Source: an uncultured bacterium
GTDB taxonomy: Bacteria > Patescibacteriota > Minisyncoccia > Minisyncoccales > JAQTVQ01
NCBI GenBank assembly: GCA_903839905.1
Contig: CAIMDX010000020.1
Coordinates: forward strand, 1 to 48,777
Direction: 5' to 3'
Length of the DNA: 48,777 bases
The position numbers were made by a program, and so were the translations under genes. Positions 24,901-32,161 of this stretch are shown piece by piece. The first letter of the stretch is position 1. Every line of letters begins with the position of its first letter. The notes under the pieces are model-generated. The model was not told the DNA's origin. It searched no databases and saw nothing but the letters and a program-made list of their open reading frames with translations.

Positions 24901-25488
24901 ATAGAATATCTCGTTGCTTTCCGGTCTTTCGTAAAGAATAGTATCAAACTCTACTCCTCCCTCTTCGTTTATCGTATAAACGCTTTCTTTTCCGCTGGCG
25001 TCTTTTTCGGATATCTGCTCCGGCTGGCGCGGATAAAAAGCGACTTCCATCTTGGATGCGGCATCAACTAGGCCGATAGAGGCGAAAAGCGGTTTCAATG
25101 TATCCGCAGTCTTATTAGAAAAAGTGAGTTTCTCTCCGTCAAAGTTCGGCTTTGATCCGGAGATGTTCGGGAAACTAATATTCAAAAAAACCTCTCCGTC
25201 CCATTTGTTAAGTTTCAAATAAGGCTGGCTGTTCTGATCACTATTACCTATTTCTATAAGATCATTGTTTAAAGTTTTAAAAGAATATTTATTTAATGCT
25301 GTTTTCGCTATTTTCAATTGCTCTACCTCGGAAAAATTCTCTTTTATCCGTCCCCCGTTCTGAACCAAATAAAAACCTGCGACGAAAACTGCCAGCGAAA
25401 CAAAAAACAAACCAATCTTGGCTTTGCGAGGCAATCTTTTGATTTTTTCTTTAAGGCCGACTTTTATTTTCATTTCTGATAACGACAA
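21946..25488 (-). CDS. Giant secreted protein with propeller-like and FN3-like repeats
   Basis: A 1180-aa exported protein. One N-terminal helix (about 25-43, IGLFFVSLAVFVAGFYLVQ) is followed by a beta-sandwich-rich region (about 60-320) and a carbohydrate-binding-like part. Six or so 50-residue units with YG..YVFSS and ALDSTHVFVAY patterns (about 500-840) probably form a beta-propeller. Two FN3-like repeats follow (YYWRARV, YYWKARIFDG), then a cysteine-rich tail. It lacks the C-terminal decapeptide of its two neighbours. It is translationally coupled to the next gene by an 11-bp overlap. Function is unknown; surface adhesion or sensing is likely. Confidence 0.85.
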   Translation of the reverse strand: MSLSEMKIKVGLKEKIKRLPRKAKIGLFFVSLAVFVAGFYLVQNGGRIKENFSEVEQLKIAKTALNKYSFKTLNNDLIEIGNSDQNSQPYLKLNKWDGEVFLNISFPNISGSKPNFDGEKLTFSNKTADTLKPLFASIGLVDAASKMEVAFYPRQPEQISEKDASGKESVYTINEEGGVEFDTILYERPESNEIFYPMQSKGLEFYYQPPLNQGEQSDGTECTETTCQNSDGKVVNYRPENVIGSYAVYYEGSKSGDYTESGGKDYKAGKVFHIYRPSISDANGKKVWGTLSINEKENQFSITVPQDFLEAAVYPINIDPIFGYSGIGASSCWLSGNNYRGSRVVTPTDSNGATISKISLYAKEDYSGTLNYKAAIANSNKKLISNGIGTGAVVGSSYSWIDSVFGTPPSIADNSTYFLGVIADVGSLNLAVACDNGISDAAYLSATNSYSSPVDPTDGAVVSTVRYSSYATYSGGTPAVIPGAYYLKYTASSTISSYAMYNSATPLSSTKVFIAYAANNNPGPGMGVVATVSTSTAPVYGTAVSFSGTGTNGTAYISATALDSTHVFVAYMRDGLAGGRIATITGTTITYGPEYVFSSSSVPDIHASKISSSSVLISFDSASSSCMVANVLGNVISYGDFYPFAGHTNSGLGSAVLDSTHGIVVYQGFDEGGSYGRTLEITGTSTISYGPKYKIWDYQIFNVSITSLSATRAMVVYQRSSEPANGVARIANISGTEINFSPDQIFAPNQEVSPSAVALDPDHVLIAYSNYENSIHSGVAIVAAVSSNKIYFGAKYTFSSLYNEWYSPTVLSSKHAFIGYTYGGYGNGGKGIVAYLGDAPNMPTFISPPNGSTSVALLPTFQFGYSDPNAADGVKFDLQVSTSTDFSSLAINEIDHGGLWTNGSTIIYDSSSYLSGNTTYYWRARVANANGWSYWSEPNLFTTGINHSPNTPTLVEPTDGATGVALSPILRFSYSDPDDDPCTKFDLKVDDNSDFSSVIISETDYSNGGPWATSSAISYQVSSGLLDTNKIYYWKARIFDGAAWSPWSSGSWHFTTTQPPSITSIFINTSNPNICKTEGSTTVCKSGQNITFNSTASDPNGDFIKLFVCKNSACSNCGLNSTSSCWAYSTIGVVGNPSAIYDSASTPACGSGETNCRYCANSEYWAKACNDNACSNVIGK

Positions 25489-25554
25489 TTCTTCTATTTT
25501 ATTTTAGCAAACAATAAGCGGATAGCAAATATAAAACTGTGGAAAACTATAACT

Positions 25555-26961
25555 TTAAAACGGAGAAGTTTCTTTCCACCTCGGGATAGGTAGATTAGCG
25601 TTTAACAGTTTGCTCCCGCTGCAACTGCTGGAGCCGGTGGTAATATCAAGCCCCACTTCCCTGTTCTTGCCAGCTGTTAAAAATCTGATTTGAGGATTGA
25701 CGGATACGGCCGTACTGCTGACGAATTCATAGTCTCCTGTGGTCATACTCGATAAGTCCCAGATATAGGATGATCCGACTTCTTGGCAGGCTATATAGTT
25801 ATTTGAAGAGTCAAAGCAAACGCTGCAAGCCCAACTCGGATTGTCCGGGCTTACTATCACGGGAGTAGTAGATGTCGTCCAACAAGTTGAATAGCATGGA
25901 TCGTTTGGATTGGCGACATCAGCCGTAGAGCAAAATTGGACTGTCTCGCTTATAGAAATTGTTTCCTTATCCCAAGCAACCCTGGCTATGGGATAATGCC
26001 TTTCAGGCGTGGAAAAATTCGGACCCTGGGTCCAATCGGAACAAGCTCCGCTCTGATTGCATACTTTCACCCACCAATAATAGGTAGATATATTGTAAGA
26101 AAGCTGATTCGCTCCCGGTATAATCTTTACCACAATCTGCTGGGTGGTTGTACTATTCACGGGATCGTTGCGGCCGGTGATTGACAAGTCAACTGCCGGA
26201 TTCGTGTCACTGGCATTGCCGGTTGTATTTACCCTAAATTGATAATTATTTAAAGAACTGCCGCCCGGGTCTTGATACAACCATTCAAAAGACGCGCTGT
26301 CGCCGCAATAATTTGCGGAGATATTGGCTGGAGGAGTTAGATTGGCGACTGTGGGAGTTGAACCCGCGAGATGGACATGATAATCAATAGTGCCACAAGA
26401 GCTGCGATTGCTGCAATTGAAGCTTAGCCAACCGATAACTCCAGCGGAAACAGCATTAGCCGTATTCCCTCCCCACGCCCAGCCGTATAATTCCTTGGTT
26501 GAATTATTCATAGCAACGCCATAAGGAGTTGAGCTGGCGTCGGTTGCTGTTCCGTTTAATTTTATCCATCCGTCCCAGCCGCTGGCTGAAGAAGAAGCGG
26601 CCAAGGCTCTGGCCCAGCCGGAGATAGCATAAGTACTATTAGACATCCTCGCCTCGCAGGTACCTGACGGACAGCCGGCCAAATCGGCAGAATTAAAACT
26701 TATCCATCCTATATCTTCCGACCAAGCTTGGCCGGACAATAAACCGGTTAAAGGATTTTTGTCCACTCCGTAATCAACGGTTGAACTTGTATTTTTACAG
26801 GAAAAACTTATCCAGCCGGCATTCTCCGACCAGGCCCAGCCCAAAAAACTGTGATCAGTGCAAGCAGCGCCGGAAATGAAAGAAGAGCTGCCAAGCCAAA
26901 AACCAATCCCAAAAATAACGCCCAAACCTAATAAAATTACCTTTTTGGCTGGGAATTTCAT
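25555..26961 (-). CDS. Secreted GWAWS-repeat protein with shared C-terminal module
   Basis: A 468-aa exported protein. A signal helix (VILLGLGVIFGIGFWLG) is followed by four to five repeats of the FLGWAWSENAGWISFSC type (about 38-185), a hallmark of Parcubacteria surface proteins. A cysteine-bearing FN3-like region comes next, then a module of about 145 aa that aligns with the C-terminus of the 1299-aa protein (FCSTADVANPNDPCYSTCW; CSVCFDSSN) and ends in the same IPRWKETSPF. It probably shares a sorting or attachment route with that protein. It lies 66 bp upstream of the 1180-aa gene. Confidence 0.88.
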   Translation of the reverse strand: MKFPAKKVILLGLGVIFGIGFWLGSSSFISGAACTDHSFLGWAWSENAGWISFSCKNTSSTVDYGVDKNPLTGLLSGQAWSEDIGWISFNSADLAGCPSGTCEARMSNSTYAISGWARALAASSSASGWDGWIKLNGTATDASSTPYGVAMNNSTKELYGWAWGGNTANAVSAGVIGWLSFNCSNRSSCGTIDYHVHLAGSTPTVANLTPPANISANYCGDSASFEWLYQDPGGSSLNNYQFRVNTTGNASDTNPAVDLSITGRNDPVNSTTTQQIVVKIIPGANQLSYNISTYYWWVKVCNQSGACSDWTQGPNFSTPERHYPIARVAWDKETISISETVQFCSTADVANPNDPCYSTCWTTSTTPVIVSPDNPSWACSVCFDSSNNYIACQEVGSSYIWDLSSMTTGDYEFVSSTAVSVNPQIRFLTAGKNREVGLDITTGSSSCSGSKLLNANLPIPRWKETSPF

Positions 26962-27026
26962 TTTAAATATTTGTTCTGTATTCCACTTCGGCCTGCATTA
27001 GAATAAAGTGTATAAATTTATATTTT

Positions 27027-29459
27027 TTATTCCGCATCCCAAAGGAAATTAACGGTTCCGATGCCGAGATTGGCCTTAGTCCAAGCAATGTAAATATTGG
27101 TAGCATCAAAAGTTACTATTCCGTAGGCACTGTCACTCCCTGATTGAAGTCGAACATCATATACGGCGCTATTAGCGGAAACTGACGCCGATGTATGGCG
27201 CAAATATGTTGACCTGTGGTTGGTACCATCAGTTGAACCGACACTCTGAATGCCGTATCCAGTAGAGCCGCAATCGGTAAACGCTGTAATCTTTACTAAT
27301 TTCGGAGTTTTTCCAAGGCCGTGCGCTATTGTCTGGGTTTCTACCGTGGCACTGTTATGGGTTCCTACTCCTCCGGTAGCGGCGACAGCAGAAGCGCTGC
27401 CTCCTACCTGCGACCAAGAAGACCAAGAGCCGGAATATCTGCCACGGATCCAAATACCGGCATCGGACGGACTGGCATAAGGTATAGCTAGCTGGGTAAT
27501 ACTACCCGAACCGTCTTTGGAACTGTATTCAAGGTTAAAAGCATGAAAATACGAAACGGGACCGGGACCGTTGGCCGCATTGCCCATAAGGAGAGTATAG
27601 CCGCTGCCCGGACGAATGTTGGAAGGATCGTTCCAATCCAAAACGCCGCCAGTGCTTACCGCGCCAAACCCTCCGATAATTTGGCCTTGGACATCCAAGG
27701 CCGCCCCCGGTACGGTCGTCCCGATGCCGACATTGCCGGTGGAAAAATATGAATTCCCTGTCGGAGAAAAATTAATATCGTTATTGTTAATCGTCATCAT
27801 ATAATCGCCGGCGTTAAATTTTCTACCTGATGATGTGTAGGCATAGCCTTTTAATACATGGAAATAAGTATAAGGCTGAATTGCAAATTCATTGGTAGAA
27901 ATAGTTCCCAATGCATCATAATTACCAGATTGACTATCCAAAGCTATTTTGCCCTTAAAGTATCCCGCGTACCCTGTACCGTTTTGTTCTGCGTATAAAG
28001 CTGAATTTGCAGAGTTGGCGTAAGCCGCGATCGTGTCGCCGGCACTGCCGGTACCTCCAACTGCCAATTTGGCGGCAGGCGCTGTCGTGCCGATGCCGAC
28101 ATTGCCGCTTCCGTCAATCCTCATTATTTCTGTATTATAAGTATAAAATCTGTGAGATAAATTTCCTCCACTACTATAATCCGTACGATAGTATGCTCCA
28201 TCGGTATTCGAGCCGATATAGAGCCTATTACCCTCTCCGCTATTAGCGTCAGCAATTAATATGCCCGAATCCGTTAAACTTGCACTATTCTGATTTATAT
28301 GCAACTTATTAGTCGGCGCTGTCGTACCGATGCCGACATTGCCATTATTTAAAATCGTCATCTTTGTATTCGCTGCCATATCCCAAACTGTTCCTTTCGC
28401 ATTAGCATCCGATGTTTTAGTTGCAAAATTTATAACTCCAGCATTAATTTCAATTGCCGCTTGGGCAATGGTTATGCTTGTAGATTTTTCGTATCCGGCA
28501 TTTCCTGATATAGGCTGAACCATATTCCCCAATAAAGCTGCTCCGCTGCTATAGGCGGAACCGAGAATAGTATAATCTCCAAAAGATAATGCATGCCCTT
28601 TTGAACCATCCCCTATCGTCAATTCGTGAACTGGTGCCGTTTGCTTAATACCGACATTCCAGGTAGTGCTGGCGGCGTAAAGGTAGCTGCCAGACTGCGT
28701 CCAATAACTGGCTCCGCCTCCCCCGCCCACTGGGCTGCCGCCGACGGTCAAGGCTCCGGAAACATTAAGAGCTCCGTTGACGGTCAACTGCTGGCTGGAT
28801 GTGGCGGCGGCGAAAGTTCCGTAGAGCAGGGCTTTTGTTTTGTCGCCCGCGGTATTTGTGCGATCTTGGTTATCTATATAGAAAGAGTTGGAACCGATTT
28901 CGTAACGGCCTGCATGGTATCCTAACGCTACATTATTGCTACCTGTAACATTAGAGCGGAGGGCACCATATCCATTAGCGGTATTTCCGCTACCTGTGGT
29001 GTTGGATTGAAGGGAATATACTCCATTGGCGGTGTTATCAATGCCTGTGTTATTGGAATAAAGAGAATACCAACCATTGGCGGTGTTATCGCGGCCTACG
29101 GTGTTAAAAAGAAGAGCATTGAGACCAACAGCAGTATTATAGTAGCCTCCAGTGTTATTACCGAGGGCACTGTTACCGACAGCAGTATTACTCCATCCTG
29201 TGGTGTTGGAACCAAGAACACCCAAGCCAACAGCGGTATTGTAGTATCCCGTGTTATTTTTAAAGAGGGAATACATTCCAATAGCGGTATTCCAGTAGCC
29301 CGAGGTATTGACCAGCCCCGATTGGTAGCCCACAAAAGTATTATTAATTCCTGTATTCGCGTTCCCCCCTGCTTGATAACCTAAAAATGTTCCGGAGACA
29401 GAATTCGGAAAGTTGATTAGGTCCTTGACTTGGATGGTATTATTAGCGATTGTTGCCAT
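27027..29459 (-). CDS. Tail-fibre/trimeric-adhesin-like protein (body of a split gene)
   Basis: An 810-aa beta-repeat protein. Eight 17-aa YadA-head-like units (pattern NTAVGLGVLGSNTTG, about 55-185) are followed by a glycine-rich hinge and three GNVGIGTTAP..KL.V units (tail-fibre type). The C-terminal head (HGLGKTPKLVKITAF to NFLWDAE) resembles phage or receptor-binding tips. The predicted start has no signal peptide, yet all neighbours are secreted. The frame stays open upstream of its ATG (LLGPVGIG) as far as 29492 and overlaps the signal-peptide ORF at 29462-29743, so the two are probably one gene broken by an indel. Trimerisation is inferred. Confidence 0.82.
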   Translation of the reverse strand: MATIANNTIQVKDLINFPNSVSGTFLGYQAGGNANTGINNTFVGYQSGLVNTSGYWNTAIGMYSLFKNNTGYYNTAVGLGVLGSNTTGWSNTAVGNSALGNNTGGYYNTAVGLNALLFNTVGRDNTANGWYSLYSNNTGIDNTANGVYSLQSNTTGSGNTANGYGALRSNVTGSNNVALGYHAGRYEIGSNSFYIDNQDRTNTAGDKTKALLYGTFAAATSSQQLTVNGALNVSGALTVGGSPVGGGGGASYWTQSGSYLYAASTTWNVGIKQTAPVHELTIGDGSKGHALSFGDYTILGSAYSSGAALLGNMVQPISGNAGYEKSTSITIAQAAIEINAGVINFATKTSDANAKGTVWDMAANTKMTILNNGNVGIGTTAPTNKLHINQNSASLTDSGILIADANSGEGNRLYIGSNTDGAYYRTDYSSGGNLSHRFYTYNTEIMRIDGSGNVGIGTTAPAAKLAVGGTGSAGDTIAAYANSANSALYAEQNGTGYAGYFKGKIALDSQSGNYDALGTISTNEFAIQPYTYFHVLKGYAYTSSGRKFNAGDYMMTINNNDINFSPTGNSYFSTGNVGIGTTVPGAALDVQGQIIGGFGAVSTGGVLDWNDPSNIRPGSGYTLLMGNAANGPGPVSYFHAFNLEYSSKDGSGSITQLAIPYASPSDAGIWIRGRYSGSWSSWSQVGGSASAVAATGGVGTHNSATVETQTIAHGLGKTPKLVKITAFTDCGSTGYGIQSVGSTDGTNHRSTYLRHTSASVSANSAVYDVRLQSGSDSAYGIVTFDATNIYIAWTKANLGIGTVNFLWDAE

Positions 29460-29461
29460 TC

Positions 29462-29743
29462 CTATGCCGACAGGGCCCAGTAAAGAAGTCTGCTAATGTA
29501 ATAATTGGAATCCTGGTTGTCGTAAAGAACGGAGGTGTAGATACCAGAGGAAGCTGTTAATATTCCGGTGACGGTCAAAGCTCCTGCTTTGGTCTGGCCG
29601 GTTCCGCTGACATTGACCGGAGCCGAAACATTCCCGTTCGGCGGAGCGACAGTTGGTTCCTGCCAGGCGGCAAGAATAAAGCTGGCGGCAAGGCTTATTG
29701 TTATGACGCTGGCCGATAAGAGGATTGGTTTTAAGCTTTTCAT
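29462..29743 (-). CDS. Signal-peptide N-terminus of the fibre protein (separated by frameshift)
   Basis: A 93-aa ORF with a signal peptide (LLSASVITISLAASFILAAW), then PNGNVSAPVNVSGTGQTKAG, ALTVTGILTASSG and YDNQDSNYYI, the usual N-terminal region of Parcubacteria fibre proteins, which normally continues straight into repeats. Here the frame ends after the unrelated-looking tail SRLLYWALSA. The -1 frame across the same bases reads SLLGPVGIGMATIANN and joins the 810-aa ORF. Either a real frameshift, a sequencing error or a programmed shift explains this. Confidence 0.75.
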   Translation of the reverse strand: MKSLKPILLSASVITISLAASFILAAWQEPTVAPPNGNVSAPVNVSGTGQTKAGALTVTGILTASSGIYTSVLYDNQDSNYYISRLLYWALSA

Positions 29744-29798
29744 TTTGTTGGCGGTAGAGATGCGACTAATTTGATTTTAGATTTATTGTATTTGCTTT

Positions 29799-30386
29799 TT
29801 AGATCTTGTTGACATAGATAACGGTAAATTCCGATTTGCCGCGGATGTTCTGGCTGGATTCAATCAAAATATTTTCCCCGATTGATAAATGTTCCAATCC
29901 AGCCATCCCTGTATATCTCGCCACATTGTTTCTCTCTGATGTGGAAGTCTTCTCTTCAAATTTGATTGTAAGCTCTCTTGATTTTTGATCTTCAAAATTG
30001 GAGCCGTCTCCTTGGATTGTTACTCCGTCAGATTGGACGGATATAATGGTTCCTTGAGTATTGAAAATAACAGAGGGCATCGTTGTTCCGGGCGGGAGGA
30101 CGGGATTGTCTATGGCCGCCGGGTTGGCTTCCGCCAACGCCTGCTCTTGGGTCTGGCCCGGCTTTTGTTCCAGCTCCCCTGTTTCTCCAGGAGAAGCATT
30201 TTTTAAAATGGTTTCTTGGCTGGCGTTATTCGCCGGCGTTTCTTCTGATATTCCAGAAGGAACAGCGACCATTTCGCATTTACGGGTTTGCAAAAGATAA
30301 AAAATAAAACCAATGTTAATGGCTTCCAGTAAAACTATTGCGGATATGAAAATAACTGTGGGTTTATTGAACTGCATAAAAGCCAT
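29799..30386 (-). CDS. Membrane-anchored protein with Ala/Glu/Pro linker, first gene of surface operon
   Basis: A 195-aa protein. The N-terminal helix VIFISAIVLLEAINIGFIFY is followed by a disordered linker (about 45-100, rich in E, A, P, N) and a small beta domain (about 105-195; GTIISVQSDGVTIQGDG, then ILIESSQNIRGKSEFTVIYV) of the DUF5666/OB-like kind that is frequent in CPR. It may be a scaffold or assembly factor for the surface proteins encoded next. The gap to the fibre N-terminus is 55 bp. Confidence 0.72.
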   Translation of the reverse strand: MAFMQFNKPTVIFISAIVLLEAINIGFIFYLLQTRKCEMVAVPSGISEETPANNASQETILKNASPGETGELEQKPGQTQEQALAEANPAAIDNPVLPPGTTMPSVIFNTQGTIISVQSDGVTIQGDGSNFEDQKSRELTIKFEEKTSTSERNNVARYTGMAGLEHLSIGENILIESSQNIRGKSEFTVIYVNKI

Positions 30387-30691
30387 AAACGAAATATGCC
30401 TGCCGCGAAAATTTATTAGCTGGAGTATGTAAGCTAAAAAATATTAAAAATTCAACAAAATATATTTCTGCTATTTTATTTTAACAGATAAAGAACGGAC
30501 GGCAATGCGCCAAGGTGTGGATAACTGGAAAGCGTAAATAATGTAAAAATCAAAATGCCTACCTGCCAGTAGACAGGCAAAATGATCATCGCTACGCGAT
30601 ATCTCGCGTAGCGAGACAATTCCTGCCTACCGGCAGGCAGGTAAAATTACAAAATATTCGGCGGTTCGCCAAAGGATACCAACCAATAAAA
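30387..30691. other. Intergenic region: operon leader and palindrome cluster
   Basis: The left part (30387-30540) is AT-rich and should hold the surface-operon promoter; no hexamer pair is convincing. The right part holds three GC palindromes in 85 bp (30558-30641). Confidence 0.55.
30558..30641. repeat. Cluster of three palindromic elements
   Basis: In order: a TGCC..GGCA palindrome (CTGCCAGTAGACAGGCA), an 11-bp stem TCGCTACGCGA / TCGCGTAGCGA with a 4-nt loop (30589-30614), and the 20-bp palindrome CCTGCCTACCGGCAGGCAGG (30622-30641). The last belongs to the family scattered through the window. Confidence 0.85.
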
Positions 30692-30723
30692 AAGGGTACT
30701 TGATCATTTTGATCTTTCCCCTT
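30692..30723 (-). terminator. Terminator of the three-gene micro-operon
   Basis: On the minus strand AAGGG / CCCTT encloses an inner GATCA-AAA-TGATC stem and is followed by TTTTTTATT. It lies 32 bp beyond the stop of the 40-aa ORF. Confidence 0.6.
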
Positions 30724-30754
30724 ATGTTGTATGATTTTGAGCATTAACCCGAAA

Positions 30755-30877
30755 TTATTTCGCCTCTTTCATCGGTTGGAAGAAAAAACACTTCTTTCTC
30801 CCCTCCTTGGCGCACCTTTCTCCTATTTCTGGTTCGTCTAATACTCTCCAAGTAAGCGCACATATATATTCGGTCAT
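30755..30877 (-). CDS. Small cysteine-containing protein, 40 aa (micro-operon gene 3)
   Basis: Reads MTEYICALTWRVLDEPEIGE, then RCAKEGRKKCFFFQPMKEAK. Three cysteines (6, 22, 30) and many lysines suggest a small metal-binding or disulfide fold, but this is inference. The ATG overlaps the stop of the previous ORF (ATGA), and an AGAGGAAAG ribosome binding site lies 10 nt before it. It shares an opening Y-x(1-2)-C pattern with the first ORF of the set. Confidence 0.5.
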   Translation of the reverse strand: MTEYICALTWRVLDEPEIGERCAKEGRKKCFFFQPMKEAK

Positions 30878-30972
30878 TCAAATCTTTCCTCTTGGGCTTT
30901 AAGTTCGTATTTTTCTATCTGCTGTTCGGCCAAAGCTATAACTGGGTTTGCAAAGCGCCATTTTCCCCGCAT
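30874..30972 (-). CDS. Small protein, 32 aa (micro-operon gene 2)
   Basis: MRGKWRFANPVIALAEQQIE, then KYELKAQEERFE: probably one amphipathic helix. A textbook AAGGAGG lies 7 nt before the ATG, inside the first ORF, and the stop overlaps the ATG of the third ORF. No family recognised. Confidence 0.45.
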   Translation of the reverse strand: MRGKWRFANPVIALAEQQIEKYELKAQEERFE

Positions 30973-31091
30973 CTTTCCCCCTCCTTGTTCTTTAGCCGCA
31001 AATGTTCACATTTTTTAGGCAAGCATTTTGTTGCCACATCCGTTGCCTCCATCTTTTTCTGCTTGTCTGAACACAGCCAATAATGAGCCAC
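30936..31091 (-). CDS. Small four-cysteine protein, 51 aa (micro-operon gene 1)
   Basis: A GTG start 4 nt after AAAGGAGG, the strongest Shine-Dalgarno seen in the window. The product begins VAHYWLCSDKQKKMEATDV and contains CLPKKCEHLRLKN and ERCGENG. Cysteines at 7, 23, 28 and 42 could bind zinc. The reading frame ends at 30936, overlapping the second ORF. Function unknown. Confidence 0.5.
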   Translation of the reverse strand: MAHYWLCSDKQKKMEATDVATKCLPKKCEHLRLKNKEGERCGENGALQTQL

Positions 31092-31185
31092 AAAACCTCC
31101 TTTCTTTATTCTGTTGTTAAGGTTCTAAAGGGATAAGCCTTAAAGCCTGTCCCTTTAACTCCCTAAACCTTCCGTTTCTCCTTTT

Positions 31186-31220
31186 AAAAAACAGACAAGA
31201 TCTTATCTTGCCTGTTTTTT
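31186..31220 (-). terminator. Terminator after clpP
   Basis: AAAAAACAGaCAAGAT / ATCTTGcCTGTTTTTT, about 15 bp of stem, 11 bp beyond the ClpP stop. A second, looser hairpin (AAAGGGA / TCCCTTT, 31127-31156) follows in the leader of the micro-operon. Confidence 0.9.
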
Positions 31221-31230
31221 AATTTGCCGG

Positions 31231-31824
31231 TTAAATATTTGCATCCTTTGTCTTTATCACTTCGTCTATCACGCCGTATTCCTTGGCTTCTTCCGCGGTC
31301 AGATAAAAATCTCGGTCAGTGTCTTTTTCTATCCGTTCTAACGGTTGTCCGGTATGCTTGACTAAGATTTTATTCAACCTGTCTTTAAGCTTCAGGATCT
31401 GTTTGGCCGTAATTTCTATTTCCGATGCCTGTCCGGTTACTCCGCCAGCCACTTGATGCAATAAAATCTCGGCATTAGGAAGAGAGTATCTCTTGCCTTT
31501 TTGGCCTGCGGCTAATAAAAATCCTCCCATGGAAGCGGCCATGCCAACGCAAACCGTTGATATTTCAGGCTTCACATATTGCATTGTATCGTAGACAGCC
31601 AATCCGGCAGTTACCGATCCGCCAGGGCTGTTAATATATATCTGAATGTCTTTCTTGGGGTCTTTTGACGCCAAAAACAACAACTGGGCGATAATGGAAT
31701 TAGCTAAAGAGTCGTTGACCGGCCCGGACAAAAGAATAATCCGGTCGCGCAAAAGCCTAGAGTATATATCGTAAGCCCTTTCGCCGGATTGGGTTTTTTC
31801 AATGACAGTTGGAATTAGGTTCAT
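31231..31824 (-). CDS. clpP: ATP-dependent Clp protease proteolytic subunit
   Basis: A 197-aa serine peptidase with catalytic triad S98 (GMAASMGG), H123 (LLHQVAGG) and D172 (DRDFYL), plus the YINSPGGSVTAG segment. It forms the 14-subunit barrel fed by Clp ATPases. It lies downstream of trigger factor, the common tig-clpP order, but no clpX follows. The only Clp-type ATPase in the window (39513) lacks a ClpP-docking tripeptide. Confidence 0.97.
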   Translation of the reverse strand: MNLIPTVIEKTQSGERAYDIYSRLLRDRIILLSGPVNDSLANSIIAQLLFLASKDPKKDIQIYINSPGGSVTAGLAVYDTMQYVKPEISTVCVGMAASMGGFLLAAGQKGKRYSLPNAEILLHQVAGGVTGQASEIEITAKQILKLKDRLNKILVKHTGQPLERIEKDTDRDFYLTAEEAKEYGVIDEVIKTKDANI

Positions 31825-32161
31825 AATATTAGTCCTTTATTTTTATTGTATCAGAGAAACGTAAAGTGTAAAGCGAAAAGCGTAAAACAAAAGTGTCTAT
31901 CTCGCCTGCCGACGGGCAGGGATAGACGGATAAAATGCTAAAATATTTCCCTGGATCTAATTTCAAATGTCAAAATCCAAATGTCTTATAGTCTATAAAG
32001 CCCCAATGACCAAATCCCAAATCCCAATGACCAAATCTTTCGTTTTTCGGGTTTTTTGGAAATTGAGATTTGATTGGGCATTGGACATTGGGGCTTGGGA
32101 TTTAAATTCAATAATTTGAAATTGAAAATCATTAAGGCTGTTTTACTTTTTTAGTTTACGC
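31825..32161. repeat. Intergenic region with long imperfect inverted repeat
   Basis: It holds a GCCTGCCGACGGGCAGG palindrome (31904-31920) and, at about 31965-32110, an imperfect inverted repeat built from AATCCCAAT / ATTGGGATT-like words (for example CCCAATGACCAAATCCCAAA). The same word set occurs at 46796-46935 and at the right edge of the window. Confidence 0.75.

Noticed and set aside
29465..29492. Classical programmed -1 frameshift in the fibre gene
   Set aside because: No X_XXY_YYZ heptamer in frame and no clear downstream pseudoknot; kept only as one of several explanations for the split.
18057..30386. Prophage (because of tail-fibre-like repeats)
   Set aside because: No capsid, portal, terminase, integrase or lysis genes; the neighbours are signal-peptide surface proteins typical of Parcubacteria.
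30892..31083. Plus-strand 63-aa ORF in the gap before clpP
   Set aside because: It is the antisense shadow of the small Cys-rich ORFs, which have strong SD sites on the other strand.
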